This document shows positions 24,021 through 36,490 of a DNA stretch of 64,000 bases, in pieces. This DNA is from Melanocharis versteri. Lineage: Eukaryota; Chordata; Aves; Passeriformes; Melanocharitidae. Under the pieces are notes generated by a model. That model was not told the DNA's origin and searched no databases. It worked only from the letters and a program-made list of their open reading frames with translations. The position numbers and the translations under genes are program-made. The stretch spans positions 120,141 through 184,140 of the forward strand of contig VZTG01005150.1 in NCBI GenBank assembly GCA_013397845.1. The letters are read 5' to 3'. Within the stretch, counting starts at the first letter, position 1. Each line of letters starts with the position of its first letter.

Positions 24021-27000
24021 TCTCTTCAACTGGCTGCAAGCAATATCAGAGACACTGTCCACACTGACTTGGAAGTTATTGACAGACAATAAAATGGGCC
24101 AATATTCTTTGAATAAGCTGGTTTTTAAGGGGTTTTGTTTTTGTTTTAGTTTTTAAAGCCTGTTCAGAGCTGAGACACCTGCCCACCCATTGGTGTCTAA
24201 TTTGTTCACCACAAACATAAGTGTGAGGATCAAACATTTTGGCCTGCCAGACCAGAGGACTTTGGTGTCCTGGTGTTTTGTGCTGCCAGGCCTGAGGTTT
24301 GGGTGTGGATTCACGGGCTGGGCAGGGCTCTGACAGAGGTGAGAGAGCTCCTTCACCAGGACACAAGGCAGCTGGCATGTGAGGAATGGGTGCCCAAACT
24401 AGATGTAGGAAGTGCTACCTCCTGGGTAGTGTCTGAAGCTGTCAACCACCTAAAGGATGGGTAAATTGAAGCTGTTTTGGGCTCAGCACCCTTCTCTGTT
24501 TAGGTGTCAGTATTCCAGTTTTTCCTGGGAGTTGGTGAACGTGAGCTCTGAGGTGGTAGAAGAGTTGCCCAAGAGCTGGAGAGCACATCAGCTGCAGACC
24601 TGCTGTGATCCTAAGCAGCACTATCTAATGCATCACAGCCTGTGAAAGAATAAAACATGCTTTTTTTCTCCAACCTGGGCATATGGATAGAAATCCAGGT
24701 CTCCTCGTAATGGGATCCTTCCTTCAGTCCCCAAAGAATTGCAGAAACATCAACCCCATCCCCTGCAGGAGTCTATCTAAATCCTGACCCAAGTCCCAGA
24801 GTCTGGGGGTTGCTATTTTAAACCTGACCATAGGCCTGTGACATGCTGAAGGGAAAAAAAAATCCATTTCTGATAATGAATCTTGTTATTTTCCTAAACT
24901 CAGAGGAAATCTGCAGCACAGCTGGTGGTCCTGGAGGAGAGAGAAGGAATACCACTTAATGAGAACCTGGTGGGTTAATTAGTCCGTTGTATGATGTGGT
25001 TAGTCAATAGGAAAGAAACACTCGGAAATTTTGAACGACATAATCATGATTGACCTTAAGGTAGCGGTGGCCTAATAAGCAGTTAAATGTGCCTGAGCAA
25101 GGGGGGATGTTTGAGCAAAAAGGGATTAAGAGGAACTGTTCTGATGTGTCCCTGCACAGTGTGAGGCAGAAGAAATGCAAAAAGGGATGTATTGCTGAAG
25201 CTTCTAGTGGCAGAAGAGAGACTGCAGCATTTCCAGCACAATGTGTGATGTCTCCTTGGCGTCCTGACCCACAGAGTTTGTGGGTGCACTCAGAGGGGCA
25301 GCACACATTGCGAGACCTAGTAGGGAATATGGGAAGGAAAAAAAGAAAAAGGGATCTGAGCTTCAGGTTTATGTTTCTGTTTGACCTTCTCAGATGTCCC
25401 AAAAGGGTTTTGTCTTCCTGTCTCTGTCTCAGCACCCCAGTCATGTGCACTCAGCCTGCCTCCTCTAGTGACCCTTTCAAAACACACGCTCTTGTGACCT
25501 GTGCTTCTCCTTTTGGCTTTATGACAGATATTGCACTACCAACTTTCGGTTTTTAGATATTTTTTCTTTAATTTTTAAAGCATTTTCTAACTTGAATTTT
25601 GAGATATACGGTTATTTCTTTCGCAGCCAATTTGCAGTGACCTGCTAAGTCATGTAGCCCTTGTCATGTACAGGTGTCTGAAGAAGGCTGCCACCAGCAG
25701 CACATGCCTCCTGCCAGTGCTGGATTTGTGTCTCTGCTGTACCAGGCAGCTTGGTACGTCCCTTCTTTGGGCCTTCTCCTCTCATACATCCCATCTCCTC
25801 TGACTCAGCTGATTGCTGGGTGCCTTGCAGTGCTTTCCTGGCCTTGGCCTCAGTTCTACAAGGGCTCCAGTTCCCTGCCATTCTTCTTCTATTGCTACTG
25901 GTTTCATTTCATCTGCTGTCCCAAGCCTTTTGCTGTTTCATATAAGCCTGCCAGATTTGCCTGCATGATTGTTCTTTTGTCCAGATGAATGTTTAGTTCA
26001 GGCTATTTAGTGCTGATCTGGTTTTTCTATTGCTTTGTGTGTACCCAGGGGAAGAGGTTTTGTATTAAAATTCTCCTGGAGTGCTGAGTCACTTGAACTC
26101 TGCTACTGTGTCATGTGCTCGATTGTCTGAGTGAGGGACCTGGTTATGTCATATCTTGCAAAATGTGTTTTCTGTTTCCCCACTGGAATTTTGCCTGAAT
26201 GGCTTCCAAATTATCCACCTACTAGAAGCTGGGAAAGTTCTCTCTCATGATGCAATTCCCCTCTTAAATTTGTTTTGATCTTTTCCAAGAACCTGGCTGG
26301 GATCTGCTAGATGGGATAGTTTTTTTGCATGCTTTGCTCTTTCTATGTATTGCTGGGCATTCATTACGTCCTGTGATTTGGCCAGCTATGTAATTCCTAA
26401 ATGCCAACTGTTTGTACATTTGTCCCATCAGATTATAGCCGTGTTAAAGTGTGCTCAGAGACGTTCCTCTTAACCAGCAAACTCTTGATTGCACTCTGAA
26501 AAACATGTGTAAATGCTGCTGGTAGGGCTTCCATTAGTGATTCAACATTCACCAGACCTTTCCTGTGGCTCGCTGAGGCTAAACGCAAGCCCGGAGAAAT
26601 TCATTACCCACAGCACTTCCCCTAAGACTCATCTTGATGCAATCATCAGCAGACAGTTTTGCCTTGAACAGCCCAAGTGCTCTGGCTTCACTCACTGGTA
26701 ATCAGCAGTGACACTTTTTTTTTGTTGTGATTCTGTTCAGTGGTTTTGGTGCAGATACCCAAGTGTCTGCCAGGCTTTCAGTGCTGTTAGAGGCAGTCTG
26801 TGCTAGTTTCCAGAGATGTAACAATCCATTTTCTTTGCAGCCTTGTAACTTCCTTCCTCAGTGACTACACGGTGCATTTTTCATGGCTCATTGGCTGAAG
26901 AGAAGCTTATTTATAGCCTCAGTTCCTTGTCTTGTGCCCCTGTCCATTAGAGAGCTGACCTGCCGTGGCTGCTGTCTCACCCTGAGGACATTCACTGGCT

Positions 27001-27802
27001 CTGCTTTGCCAGATCAGAGTCTGAATTGTCCTGCCTCGTGCTGGGTCCTATAAACCCCTGGCAATGCTTTTTGTAAGCGTTTCGTACTGAGGATTTGTAT
27101 TCATCTGATGGTTTTAGCATCGTTGCATGGCTTTTTGCATCTCAACGACACATAGTTCCATTTTCACAGCCTTGTGCTGATGTTTATTGTTGCTGGGATG
27201 AGCTCTGCAGCTGACTGTGCTGTTTGCATGGAAATGAATCAGTTGTTGATCCTGCAGGCCCGTGGTGGGCGGGCTGGGAGCACGGCTGGCAGCCTGCTTT
27301 TCCAGGGAGCGTGAGCCCGCATCAGGCAATCCAATTGACCCAGGCTGTGTTGTGTTTCTCAAATAGCTTTAACTGTAACCTATCGTTGCTGACGTCATGA
27401 CTTCTACTGTCTGGTCCTCTCCCTTCAGCACATCAGCAGCACTCAAAATATTCAAAGAGCTGCCCTAGATTTATATTAATTTCTCCAAACTTCTGTTTCC
27501 TTAGGATGATTTAATCTCCAGAGTTAAAGACTTAAAGGTACATTACCTGGAGGAGTCTACATCGGCATGAGATGTCCAAAGTAACATTATAGTCAATGAA
27601 GGTACAGTCCAGAGACCTGAAAGAAGAATTCAACTGGCCAATTTTCAGTGCTCACTTTGAGGCAGAATGGCTGAGAAGCTCCCTTTGCAATTTACTTTGC
27701 CTGTAGTGACAAAGGAGGGGAGCGCTGCTGTTTAAAACAAGTTTAGTGCAGTTTGAGACCCCCTATGATACCTGGCACAGCTGCAGTGCATTGGCCAGTA
27801 GG
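24021..27802. other. Unique non-coding sequence, no gene seen
   Basis: No gene, RNA or transposon is recognised. The longest frame is 155 codons (25089-25556, plus), opposed by a 148-codon minus frame over the same bases, which argues for chance. TTTGCAT at 27223-27229 with GGAAATGAATC just after it is POU/octamer-like, and a perfect CRE octamer lies at 27390. Confidence 0.65.
27390..27397. promoter_or_regulatory. Perfect CRE palindrome (TGACGTCA)
   Basis: TGACGTCA is the full-length cAMP response element bound by CREB/ATF dimers. It retains its central CpG in a CpG-depleted region, which is mildly suggestive of constraint, and is followed by TGAC. A single 8-mer can occur by chance in 64 kb, and no promoter is recognised nearby. 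Confidence 0.35.
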
Positions 27803-27912
27803 AATTGTAGAATCACTAAGGCTGGAAAACACCTCCAAGATCATCAAGTCCAACCTTTGATTGAATATCACCATGCCCAGTAAACTGTATCATATCACAA
27901 TGTTACAGAGAG
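27803..27912 (-). mobile_element. CR1 LINE 3' end, inverted (GAATCACTAAGG type)
   Basis: The sequence reads AGAATCACTAAGGCTGG, ACCTCCAAGATCATCAAG, TCCAACCTTTGATTGA and CACCATGCCCAGTAAAC. This is the reverse complement of an avian CR1 3' region. Only about 110 bp remain, and the right edge fades into unassigned sequence. It is non-coding and inactive. Confidence 0.8.
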
Positions 27913-27926
27913 TGTCAAACAGAGAT

Positions 27927-27985
27927 CAGAGAATCACAAAATCATAACAATTTAGGCTGGAAAAACCTCTAGGGTACTAAAAGGC
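27927..27985 (-). mobile_element. Second CR1 3' terminus, inverted, fragment
   Basis: AGAGAATCACAAAATCATAAC followed by TTAGGCTGGAAAAACCTCTAG is another CR1-like 3' terminus in the same orientation as the copy ending at 27912. The remainder is too diverged to follow. It may be a separate insertion into the older copy or a duplicated end. Confidence 0.6.
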
Positions 27986-30900
27986 AGATACTTCACAGAA
28001 GCTAAAATAACACTGGATGCATCAGCCTCCACAACCATCCACCTCTTTATCCATCTACCTCACAGGCAGGCACATAAGACAGGCTATCCCACTGTCAGGA
28101 AAGTGTCTGGGGCTGCTTGAGATGCCCTTGGATGGCTGCTTGCCCTCCAGTTGCTGTTCCTGGGTGTCTCGTGGGGCACCCACTTTGGGCAGCTGCATCT
28201 GTCTCATCATGTTTACAAAGTGCCAGAGCATTTTCTCAGCTGATTAATCCTCCACCTATCTCCACAAACTCTGTTGCTTCTTCCCTTTTCTCCAGTGAGA
28301 CAGCGAAGGAGTTTTCCACAATCTTCTTGCCGGTACTCGACAGCCAGCTCTGAATACAGAGTCATTACCAGCTTTTGCTCTCTTCATGCTCGTGCTTCCT
28401 CCTAATGCCTTTGTATTTTCTCTCTAGAGGTCTCAGTTTTCCCTGTATTTTCCTGTTTATTTCTCATTTTCTCACCGCTCAAAATGAAATGGCCAATGAA
28501 ACCTCATCTTTTGTGCTGTGTTGAACTAATGACATGTAGGCATCCATAGCTCTGCTGCTAAGAGCTGTTTGCAAGCTCTTAGTAGCAGAAATATCTAAGA
28601 ATGCAATTCATACTCTACCACACGTTCTTAGAGAGTGTTAGGGATACCTTCTTCAGACTTCTTTCTATCTTTACTTCACCTTTCAAGATTCAAGTACATT
28701 GATGAAGGGGTAAGGTAGAAACATTTTTTTTAATGATAAAGAAGAGAGGATGCTGGCAAACACCCTGATAGCCATATTCATGAGGATAATTTCTCACTGT
28801 TGATACCGTGTCTCCAGATGGCATGAAAGTAAATATTTCCTATTTACAGCACATAAAAAGTGTAAGAATAAATGTGTGTATATAATGGTTAAACTCTCAA
28901 GTATTTTATTTGATTTGCAGTTGTGTCAAATAGAGCACTTAATTGCTCCAGCCACTACCATCAGTCTCTGACCTACATTTATGACAGGAGCTGCACAAAA
29001 ACCTACAAAAGTCAAAGACAGGAATGGTTTTAGACAGCTTTTCCTGGTTTTTATCTGATGAATAAGTGACTGTTTCTGAATTAAAGACAAGTGTCACCTA
29101 AGCCCAGATTTCCAGTAAGTGTAAATGTGACTCACAGAAAAGGGGGTTGAAAGGCTTCAGGTAAAAGCAGCACCCTCCACCTTCCCCCTCTTCCCCAATC
29201 CACTCGTGTATGTTAATTTAAGAAAAGCAAACATTTGTAAAAGAAAGCTGTCCAGATAGAAATGTTGAGAACGTGTGTTTTCCTTGTTACAGCACAGCCA
29301 AAAGAGACAAAGTTTGCTTTACACAGTATCACATTTTGCCAAATTAACAGTAACAGTACTATTAATATTTAATATTTATATGACACTGTCATCAGGAGGC
29401 CAGTTGGGTTTAATCCCTGCTGTATGAGATGTGCAGACACCAAAAAATCATCTAGATTATTTTTATTTATGTTGAGGAACTATTTTAATGTGCTGCAGTC
29501 CTGTGGAGCCTGCCAAGATGTAGGCCCCATCTCCAGTAGGTGTAGGTGCATTTTTAGGACAATTTACTTTTATAACTGAGAGTTTCAAGTAAACATATTC
29601 CTTTGTAGCTTTTTGACATATCATTAAAAGCTCTGTTTGAATGTTGAATCAAACAATTATGGGATCTAGTACTCTGATAACACCAGAGTAGTGGAAAAAT
29701 GCATTTCCCATGGCTGAGGTACAACTGCAGAGGGAAAAGTGGATGTATCATTGTCTTGACATGGAAAATTTGGGCATTGTGGAGTTTTATCTTTGTGTAT
29801 GGGTATAAAAACAGATATGTTTCCAGTGAAGTTGGTGACATGTTCTGGTTTACCAAAACCATGTGAATTTTCCTAAGGATTTGCTAGCCACGTAAAATGA
29901 GGTTGTCTGGGTATTGTCCTAACTCTGTGACTGTCCCGTGTCCCTGAATTTAGGCATTACAAGAAGTGAGATGTTTGCCAGTGTATGAACTGGGTCCTCC
30001 AGCACAACTACCAAATAAGTAAAGATCACAGTATCACTTCTACTACTACTGCTTCTCTGCCATTGGACATCTCTCAGGTCATTGTAATACTCTTAAATTT
30101 TAATATCTTCTCTTTCAATACACATAGGTTTGATTTGAGGTTCATCCTGACATCTCTGGCCAGTTGGGATGGTTGAGCCCCCAGCTCCAAGTGCCTTTGT
30201 AGTCCTAACAGATTGCCTAAATTGCTTCTTCAGAGCGATGAAGTGACTCCAGAGTGGGAGCTATTTTGGTAGAGCCTGTACCACTGCCATCACAGAGGCA
30301 TCCAGGATGGCTCACAGCTGCCACGGGAGCTGCACCCAGGCTGTAGTGCCCTCTGTGGTCCTAGCTTTGGTGGCTCAGAAAAGTCTTTGCTTTTATTCAC
30401 CACTGCGAGAAAGAGGCCTGAAGGTTTCTATGGAGCACATGGTTTTCTGAGACAAGAGTGTAGAAATGATGGGTTTGAAGTCAGGAATAGGCAAGATTTT
30501 AGCTTCAAGCTTTGTGCTTGTGACTCTCCTGATTGTCTCCAATCTCCAGTTTTGGTTTGCACCATTTGTCTCTGAGTGCATGAGCCAGATCCAGCCAAAT
30601 GTTTTGCTGCAGGCAGCCAAGCACCAATGTGCTCCGGGGACTGAGAGGAGTTCTGCCATGGGGACAAGATTAGAGCTGTCCTGAAGTAAAACCCCATGGG
30701 TCAGTGGTGTAGCTGCTGTCCTTAGCACAAACGGCTTTGTGATGGTTGCAGTTTGCAATGGGATAATCTGGTGCTCCTGTTGCACCACTTCACTTGTGGA
30801 TGCAGATGTAGCCTGAGTCAGTGTGTGTCTGTGAGGAGCAGAAACACACACATGAGCTCATTGTCTCTGTGTGACAGCCTGTCTCCCAGAACATCAATGA

Positions 30901-31140
30901 TTCCCTGGGTATTCAGGAGCCCAGGGATTCTTCTTTGGTGAATAAACTGCAGTAGGAAGATGTGTTTGAAATTTCCATCATCTAGGATCCTTAGCAAACT
31001 CTCCTGTGACAACTGCACTGAAGAAAGCTAGGTGGATATATGTGGAAAATGTTTCTTGAAGCTGTATGCAATGACAGTTCACTGCATTTATGTCATTCCT
31101 TGCTGAGTTATTTCACTTGCATTACTTCCAGAATGCTTGC
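27986..31140. other. Unique non-coding sequence, no gene seen
   Basis: No exon or RNA gene is recognised. The longest frame is 152 codons (30393-30851, minus) and matches no family I know. 28650-29900 is AT-rich. The one distinct structure is the hairpin at 28551-28589. GTGCCCTCTGTGGTCC near 30346 bears weak resemblance to a CTCF core but misses key positions. Confidence 0.65.
28551..28589. repeat. 16-bp stem hairpin with 7-base loop
   Basis: The left arm (28551-28566) and right arm (28574-28589) are reverse complements at 15 of 16 positions. The single mismatch becomes a G-U pair in a plus-strand RNA. The loop is GTTTGCA. After a 2-nt internal loop, three more pairs (ATA/TAT) can form. The stem is too short for a typical microRNA precursor, and there is no T tract for terminator-like use. 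It may be chance or a small structured element. Confidence 0.7.
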
Positions 31141-31158
31141 TACAGAACAAATTCAGGC

Positions 31159-31187
31159 AAAATAAATAATATAAATAATATAATATC
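31159..31187. repeat. Imperfect AAT/ATA-rich low-complexity run
   Basis: Degenerate units of AATAAATAATATAAATAATA type. The period is not clean, so low-complexity AT sequence is a better description than a microsatellite. Confidence 0.6.
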
Positions 31188-32326
31188 ACACAGAGATTTT
31201 CCAAACATTATTTTTCTCAGCCAGCTAAAGGGATATTCTCGGCTCTGGAGATGACAAAAGAAATTTTATTCTGATCTAAGCATGCCTATCATTCAGAGCT
31301 CGGGAAGTTAAAGCTTTGAACACCCAAAGGTTCATCTGTTCCAGTTCTTACCTGACTTTATCCATGCCTCTATGTTATAATGTATAGGCATAAGAGCAAA
31401 ATTCACAATCAAATTAAATGGTTGGCCTAAATTCTTCTCCCTCAGCCCAGCTTTTAGGTAGGGAAGGAGGACTGCATTCTGTACAGTGAGTGAAGAAATA
31501 CCATGCTCTGCCTCCAGAGTGGACTCACACATAAATCAGGAAGCCTTGCTCAAGAGAGCATGCTGATTTTTTTCTGTGTTTTGGTTTTTGTTGTTTTATT
31601 TTTCTTAGACAGAAATGTAGTAGTGGTTAGGACATTTTTTGTGCACTTCACTTGAATTTTACTTCAGCTACCAATCCTATGACTTTAATAATCATGGACA
31701 AATTCCAGTCTAGCACAGCTTCTAGTAACTTTCAATTTTCAGCTGTAAATCTGTAACATAGAAATCAGATCAATACTTTTTACAAGTGTCAATTCTAATA
31801 GATCTTTTTTTTAATTCCGTTATATGTATTTAGATTCCTATGCTCCCTTTTCCTTCCCTCCAACCTATCTATCTACTTTTCCACCAAATCAGGGACAAAT
31901 CAGAGTTGTTCAAGTGTGAGGAGATGTAGAAAGAAGCCAAGACGTGGTTTGTATAATCCTAGCGATGAACCTAAAGCTGTGAAAAACATAAATATCATCA
32001 AATATGCTCAGATTTGAGTAAGCTTTGTTTGTAAAGTGTTTTGCCCAAAAGTGGCATTTCAGTGGGCTTAGAACTGTTCCAAAAGTCAGGATAAGCTTGT
32101 CATTTTTGAAGGTGAGAGGTAGAAAAGAAAAAGAGACACATAAAGATAGATTAGTTGATTAAAAAGCCACCTGTCTCCTGTCTTTCAATAGTTCATCTGG
32201 CAGGGACTCATTCAAAATGCAAAAAAGAAGGCTTTAGTTTCCTCATCTGCCAGATGAGATCTGAGCCCACCTTAATTTCCCAGGAACAGCCCCCAAGTAC
32301 CAGACTGGTATCCCCCAGTGTAGGAT

Positions 32327-32338
32327 AGAGAGAGAGAG
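32327..32338. repeat. Short AG dinucleotide repeat
   Basis: About six AG units lie just upstream of the inverted repeat at 32370. Confidence 0.8.
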
Positions 32339-32369
32339 GAAATGTTTTTTCAATACTTCTGATAGAGTA

Positions 32370-32506
32370 TGTTCTACTTTGTTTACAATATTGAAATATT
32401 CATGAGAGTGATGTCCTGTCTCTCCATTGCAGGGCCTAAACACCATGATATAGAGTTGTTCTCTGTGGCCTAATGAATATTTCAATATTCTATATAGAGT
32501 AGAACA
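32370..32506. repeat. 34-bp imperfect inverted repeat enclosing about 69 bp
   Basis: The left arm (32370-32403) and right arm (32473-32506) are reverse complements at 30 of 34 positions. The outer block TGTTCTACT and the inner block AATATTGAAATATTCAT (17 bp) are both perfect, and the four mismatches fall between them. The 69-bp interior is unrelated unique sequence. The arrangement resembles a small non-autonomous DNA transposon (MITE) with terminal inverted repeats, or a long RNA/DNA hairpin. I could not find a convincing target-site duplication: neither TA nor an 8-bp duplication matches at the edges. The inner part is itself near-palindromic (AATATT, two bases, AATATT), which eases pairing, but the outer block rules out that as the sole cause. 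Confidence 0.8.
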
Positions 32507-32720
32507 ACATCTACAGCGAAAAAAACCAAAACAAAACACAAAGTATTTCCCAGCAGAATATTCCCCTGTGCAATAGAATAACCTCCTTCTCTAGGTTTTG
32601 TTCTCTGGGAGGGAGGTGGGAACTGAACCCCAACCTTCCACCTCCTGGCAGAACTCTGCAGCCACTGATTTAACAGGTGGTAGTGCCTATTTAAGGCATT
32701 TTTAAAACATATAGTTTCCA

Positions 32721-32752
32721 TTCTTTTTTCTTTTTTATTTTTTTTTTTTCTT
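32721..32752. repeat. T-rich low-complexity tract
   Basis: T runs interrupted by single C or A. No retroelement body is identified beside it. Confidence 0.85.
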
Positions 32753-33062
32753 CGCCTAGGAAAGAGACCAATGTAGAAATCTATGGCTTTGTTATTTTCT
32801 TTTCATCATGAAAACCTGTAAATGCTTCATATTAGTTCCTGGGGGCATGTCAGGTTTTGTCCACATACTCAAAAATTTGTTACTGCCTCCTGAATTATAA
32901 TTGGTAGAAAGGTACTGGGGGAAGGCAAGACAAATTTTCAGCTTTTTAATGTGAAGATCAAAAAGCACTGTTTGGAAAGGTGATGTTGGCAATTTTGAAC
33001 TACCGATGATATAAAATCAAATATAGTCCCTGTACAAATTAACAGGGGTTGTTTCTTTGGGA

Positions 33063-33076
33063 TTTTTTTTTTTTTT
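33063..33076. repeat. Homopolymer T14
   Basis: Fourteen T between GGGA and GGTT. Simple slippage expansion is the easiest reading. Confidence 0.85.
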
Positions 33077-35386
33077 GGTTATTTCCCCTTAACTGGTAGG
33101 TGCAGAAATCCTTCATGAAAGTTGTTTGGTCCATGAACATGGAGAGCAGACCTTTCAAATAAGGACTATTTCTGAACACATGCTTTTCAGACTATTGCAG
33201 TTGTTTTATAAATTACTGACTGGATTTACTTCAAACCTTTACAGAAAAATATCTCTCCTGGATGCTCACCAAAGTACCTGAAATTTCAGCCTCTTGGGGA
33301 TTGTTCTGCCTCCATTTTTATATCAAAGTGTGAGTAAGAGATTCACAATCTGGTTTGTTAACAAAAATATCTTACAGCTTTAAAATAAATACCCTCTCAG
33401 TTTTTTACCATTTTACCTTTTTTATTAAGACGAGTTGCAATTCATGCCAAAAATGCCCTGCCAGCACTGAGGCTCCAGTTTCACTGCTTTATCAGAGCTT
33501 TAGCTATATGATTAGCCTGAGGATAGATCCACAAATAACAGCTGCTCAGCTGGGGTGTTTTCTTAATCCATGCCTGTGCCTTTCAGAGTCAAAGCAATAC
33601 TGAGGCATGAGAAAATTATCTCTACCCTACAGAGCTCCATAGAGTGGAGTAGGGAAGCGAGCAAACGGGGATTTCTCTGCTGGAAATCTTGTAGAGGCTC
33701 AGATGAAACAACTGCACTTCACTGATGGAACTACCCTCTGTTGACACATTCAATCTAAATTAATTTTTTCATCTTTATGCAACAAAATATGACCCACACC
33801 GTCTGGGGCACTGGAAAAAGGAAGACACAAAAAATAGCTATAACCAAGCTGCTGTGTGAGCAGTACCATGGAAGTGCTGAGAATGTTTTTAGCGCTAATT
33901 ATTGTACATAATAAAACGTATTTATCTTCCTGCTTAGGAAATCCTTTAATGTTCTGCATTTGTCCATTCCTACCTCTCTGAAACTTTTTTTCATATATAC
34001 TTAGTAATATTTTTTTGTAAGGAGAAATAAAATATAAAAATGGAACCTGATTGTTTACCTATTTACTACGGCACAAAGAGCAGTAGTTTCACTGAGCCCA
34101 ATAGACCTAAACCTCGACTGATGAAATCGCTCTGGAGCTATTGCTTTCAGTGGAAACCTACTGATTTATATTAGATGAAAAACTGGTGAAGTGAAACTGA
34201 AGTGGTACAAAATTAAAGTAAATGAGACAAAAATCAGTGCCATTCGTTTACTGTTTTCATACCTACTGTGTTTTTGGGATTCTGTTGTGTGAAATAATTC
34301 AATGAGTATCTTACAGCCTACTAAGTAGAATCTGATGGAAAAAAATTATTTTCTAGCTATAATGAACCAAATTCCTTTAATACTAAGATCACTTTTCTAT
34401 GTTGAAAGTTTTTGGATATGTTTGGGATATATTTTGAGACAATAAGAATGATTGTGCTAGTTGCAGACAGACTTTCTGTCCCTTCACCAGCTGAGTTTTT
34501 GAAGTCAGGCCCATAAGGTAAGTAGAGCTGCATGAAGAGTTGAAAAATGAAGTTAAAGAGAAGTAAAACATGACTCTTGGACTATTGGACTATTTACCAT
34601 TCATGTACACAGCTGTGTTCGTACATAATTGGAGCTCGAGTGAAAGTTAAGGGAGCAGATGCAAGATAAATGGTTCCTATAAGAGCAACATGTCCAGTCT
34701 TTTTTTTCAATTTTGAAGAATCTCTCTCCACCAAAGAAATTATTATTTTTATTTTCCCTTCCTTACCCTAGAGATCTGTTTCCTTCAAGATTTCAGAATA
34801 AAATATGTCATTGCTAGTGACATAAATAGTGTTTTGTTTCTGCTAACTGTGCAGAACAGCACTTTAGGGAGAGAGAATCAAGAACCTGCCCTTACTTTTG
34901 CCTCATGGAGGGAATATCTGACTATTTTCCCACCAAGACTTCACTCTGTATAGCTATAAAATGGTGGAATCACAGTTGTATCTCAGATAATACATTGAGG
35001 TTTTGCACAGCTCCAAGTCAGGCCATACCCCCTGTCAGCCTGAAGGGAGATGAGTAAGAGCTGGCACACATCTGAAAGTCTGAGTTATGCTTGTAGTGTC
35101 CATGAAGAGCAACTACAGAAGTTCACAGACCAGAAAAAAGGCTTTGTGCCCATCAGTATTCCTCCTTTTCACCCATTACTCTGATTGGTTTCATAAATGG
35201 TATAGTTTATGGCTCTGAAAATCTCAGTATCACTTGTCTGCATGGTAGGTACACAGGTTAACCTTTTCTTCCTCTTGATGTATTACGAATTTATCATCTG
35301 ACAAATTGATAATTTTTTCTTCGTATTTTCTGCTGTTCCTCATTGATTGCAAGGTTTGGATTTTTTCAGTTTGAATCTGGTTGGAG

Positions 35387-35402
35387 TTTTTTTTTTTTTT
35401 TT
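35387..35402. repeat. Homopolymer T16
   Basis: Sixteen T inside unique sequence. It creates the F-run in the spurious frame at 35343-35579. Confidence 0.9.
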
Positions 35403-36490
35403 GCTATGTTCCTGTCTCAGAAGCCAATGCAATGTTTGCCTATTTGTCTTCTGGTGCCTCAGTTCTTCAGTTGTCAAAGCTTGATGCTCAGTGATATATA
35501 TATATGCCTGACTCTGTGGGTGATACTCTTTGTGCTAATTACTTCTCCTCTGACTGAAAGGAAAGCTTTAGGTAAATAAGTTCTGCCTCAGAGATGCAAA
35601 CATCAGGAGCTGAGATCATTCTATTTTTAAAATCTCATTGCTCTGAATTTGTGTGTTGAAATAGAGGAGTCTGAAGGTGATGCTCTGGGCTCAGTGATGA
35701 CGGTGGGAATTTTGACATGGGTGTTCAAGACTCCTTCTTTAAGAGTTCAGGATAGTCCTTGCTGGATTTCAGGTATTTACCCAAAGGGACCTTTTTTAAA
35801 TATAGATCTGTTTCTCTAAGAACGGTTTGTTATAGCCAGACATTAACAACAGGGAGACAGGAGCTGTCATTCACCTTACAGCACACACCTCCCTCCTGCC
35901 CTGCAGCAGTGCCCTGAGGGTCTGGATGGGCATATGGTGAGAGATTGCCTTCTTCAGTGAAGCTGATTCACCTAATCCTTAAATGAAATAACACCACACA
36001 GAGCAGGCTTGTTTAAGCTGCATATTTGTTTTTTACTTTGCAGCTTACAATTATAGTGAAGCATATGGCAGTGCAGATGAGCAGTCAGGGTCTAGACCTC
36101 TGGGATGACTGTAGCTGCAGTCCTATCTCAGTGAAACCAAATGACTTATGGCAGAGATGACGCTGGTCCCAGGGGACATCTGCTGCCTCGCTGGGGAAAG
36201 CTGTGGTGGCTGCACAGAGCTGGCTGATCAGAGAGGCAGAGCCCGGCTCAGACGTGGCCAAAACTGTGCTTGGAAATGCAGGGAGCACCACCAGGTCTAC
36301 TTTTGAGCACCTGCAGTAGTGCCTAGAAGCAGCTGAACCCAGGCTATATATTAGTAGTTTTCTGCAGTGTCCTGGGGCAATGGAATGGAGGAAAACAACT
36401 GTTGCCAGAATGGCCGTATTTCGTTGCACTTCTACTAAGAAGTCTTTCCCTATTACTCAATGTGTTGCCATCCCATTCGGTCCAGGAGTA

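Larger units (their letters stand above)
31141..36490. other. AT-rich unique sequence, no gene seen
   Basis: No gene is recognised. Frames are short (at most 114 codons, 36085-36429 minus). The interval contains an AAT-rich run at 31159-31187, an AG run at 32327-32338, T-rich tracts at 32721-32752, 33063-33076 and 35387-35402, and the long inverted repeat at 32370-32506. AT content is high from 31140 to 34400. Confidence 0.65.

Noticed and set aside
25004..25556. Opposed 148- and 155-codon frames
   Set aside because: Both strands are open over the same bases, no family resemblance, most likely chance.
30343..30362. CTCF-like core near GTGCCCTCTGTGGTCC
   Set aside because: Several consensus positions are missing; too weak to list as a site.
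30393..30851. 152-codon minus-strand frame
   Set aside because: No domain, signal or coding-like pattern, and overlapping frames in other registers.
31285..31330. Weak MIR/LINE2-like phrase around GGGAAGTTAAAGCTTTGAAC
   Set aside because: Too short and diverged to separate from background.
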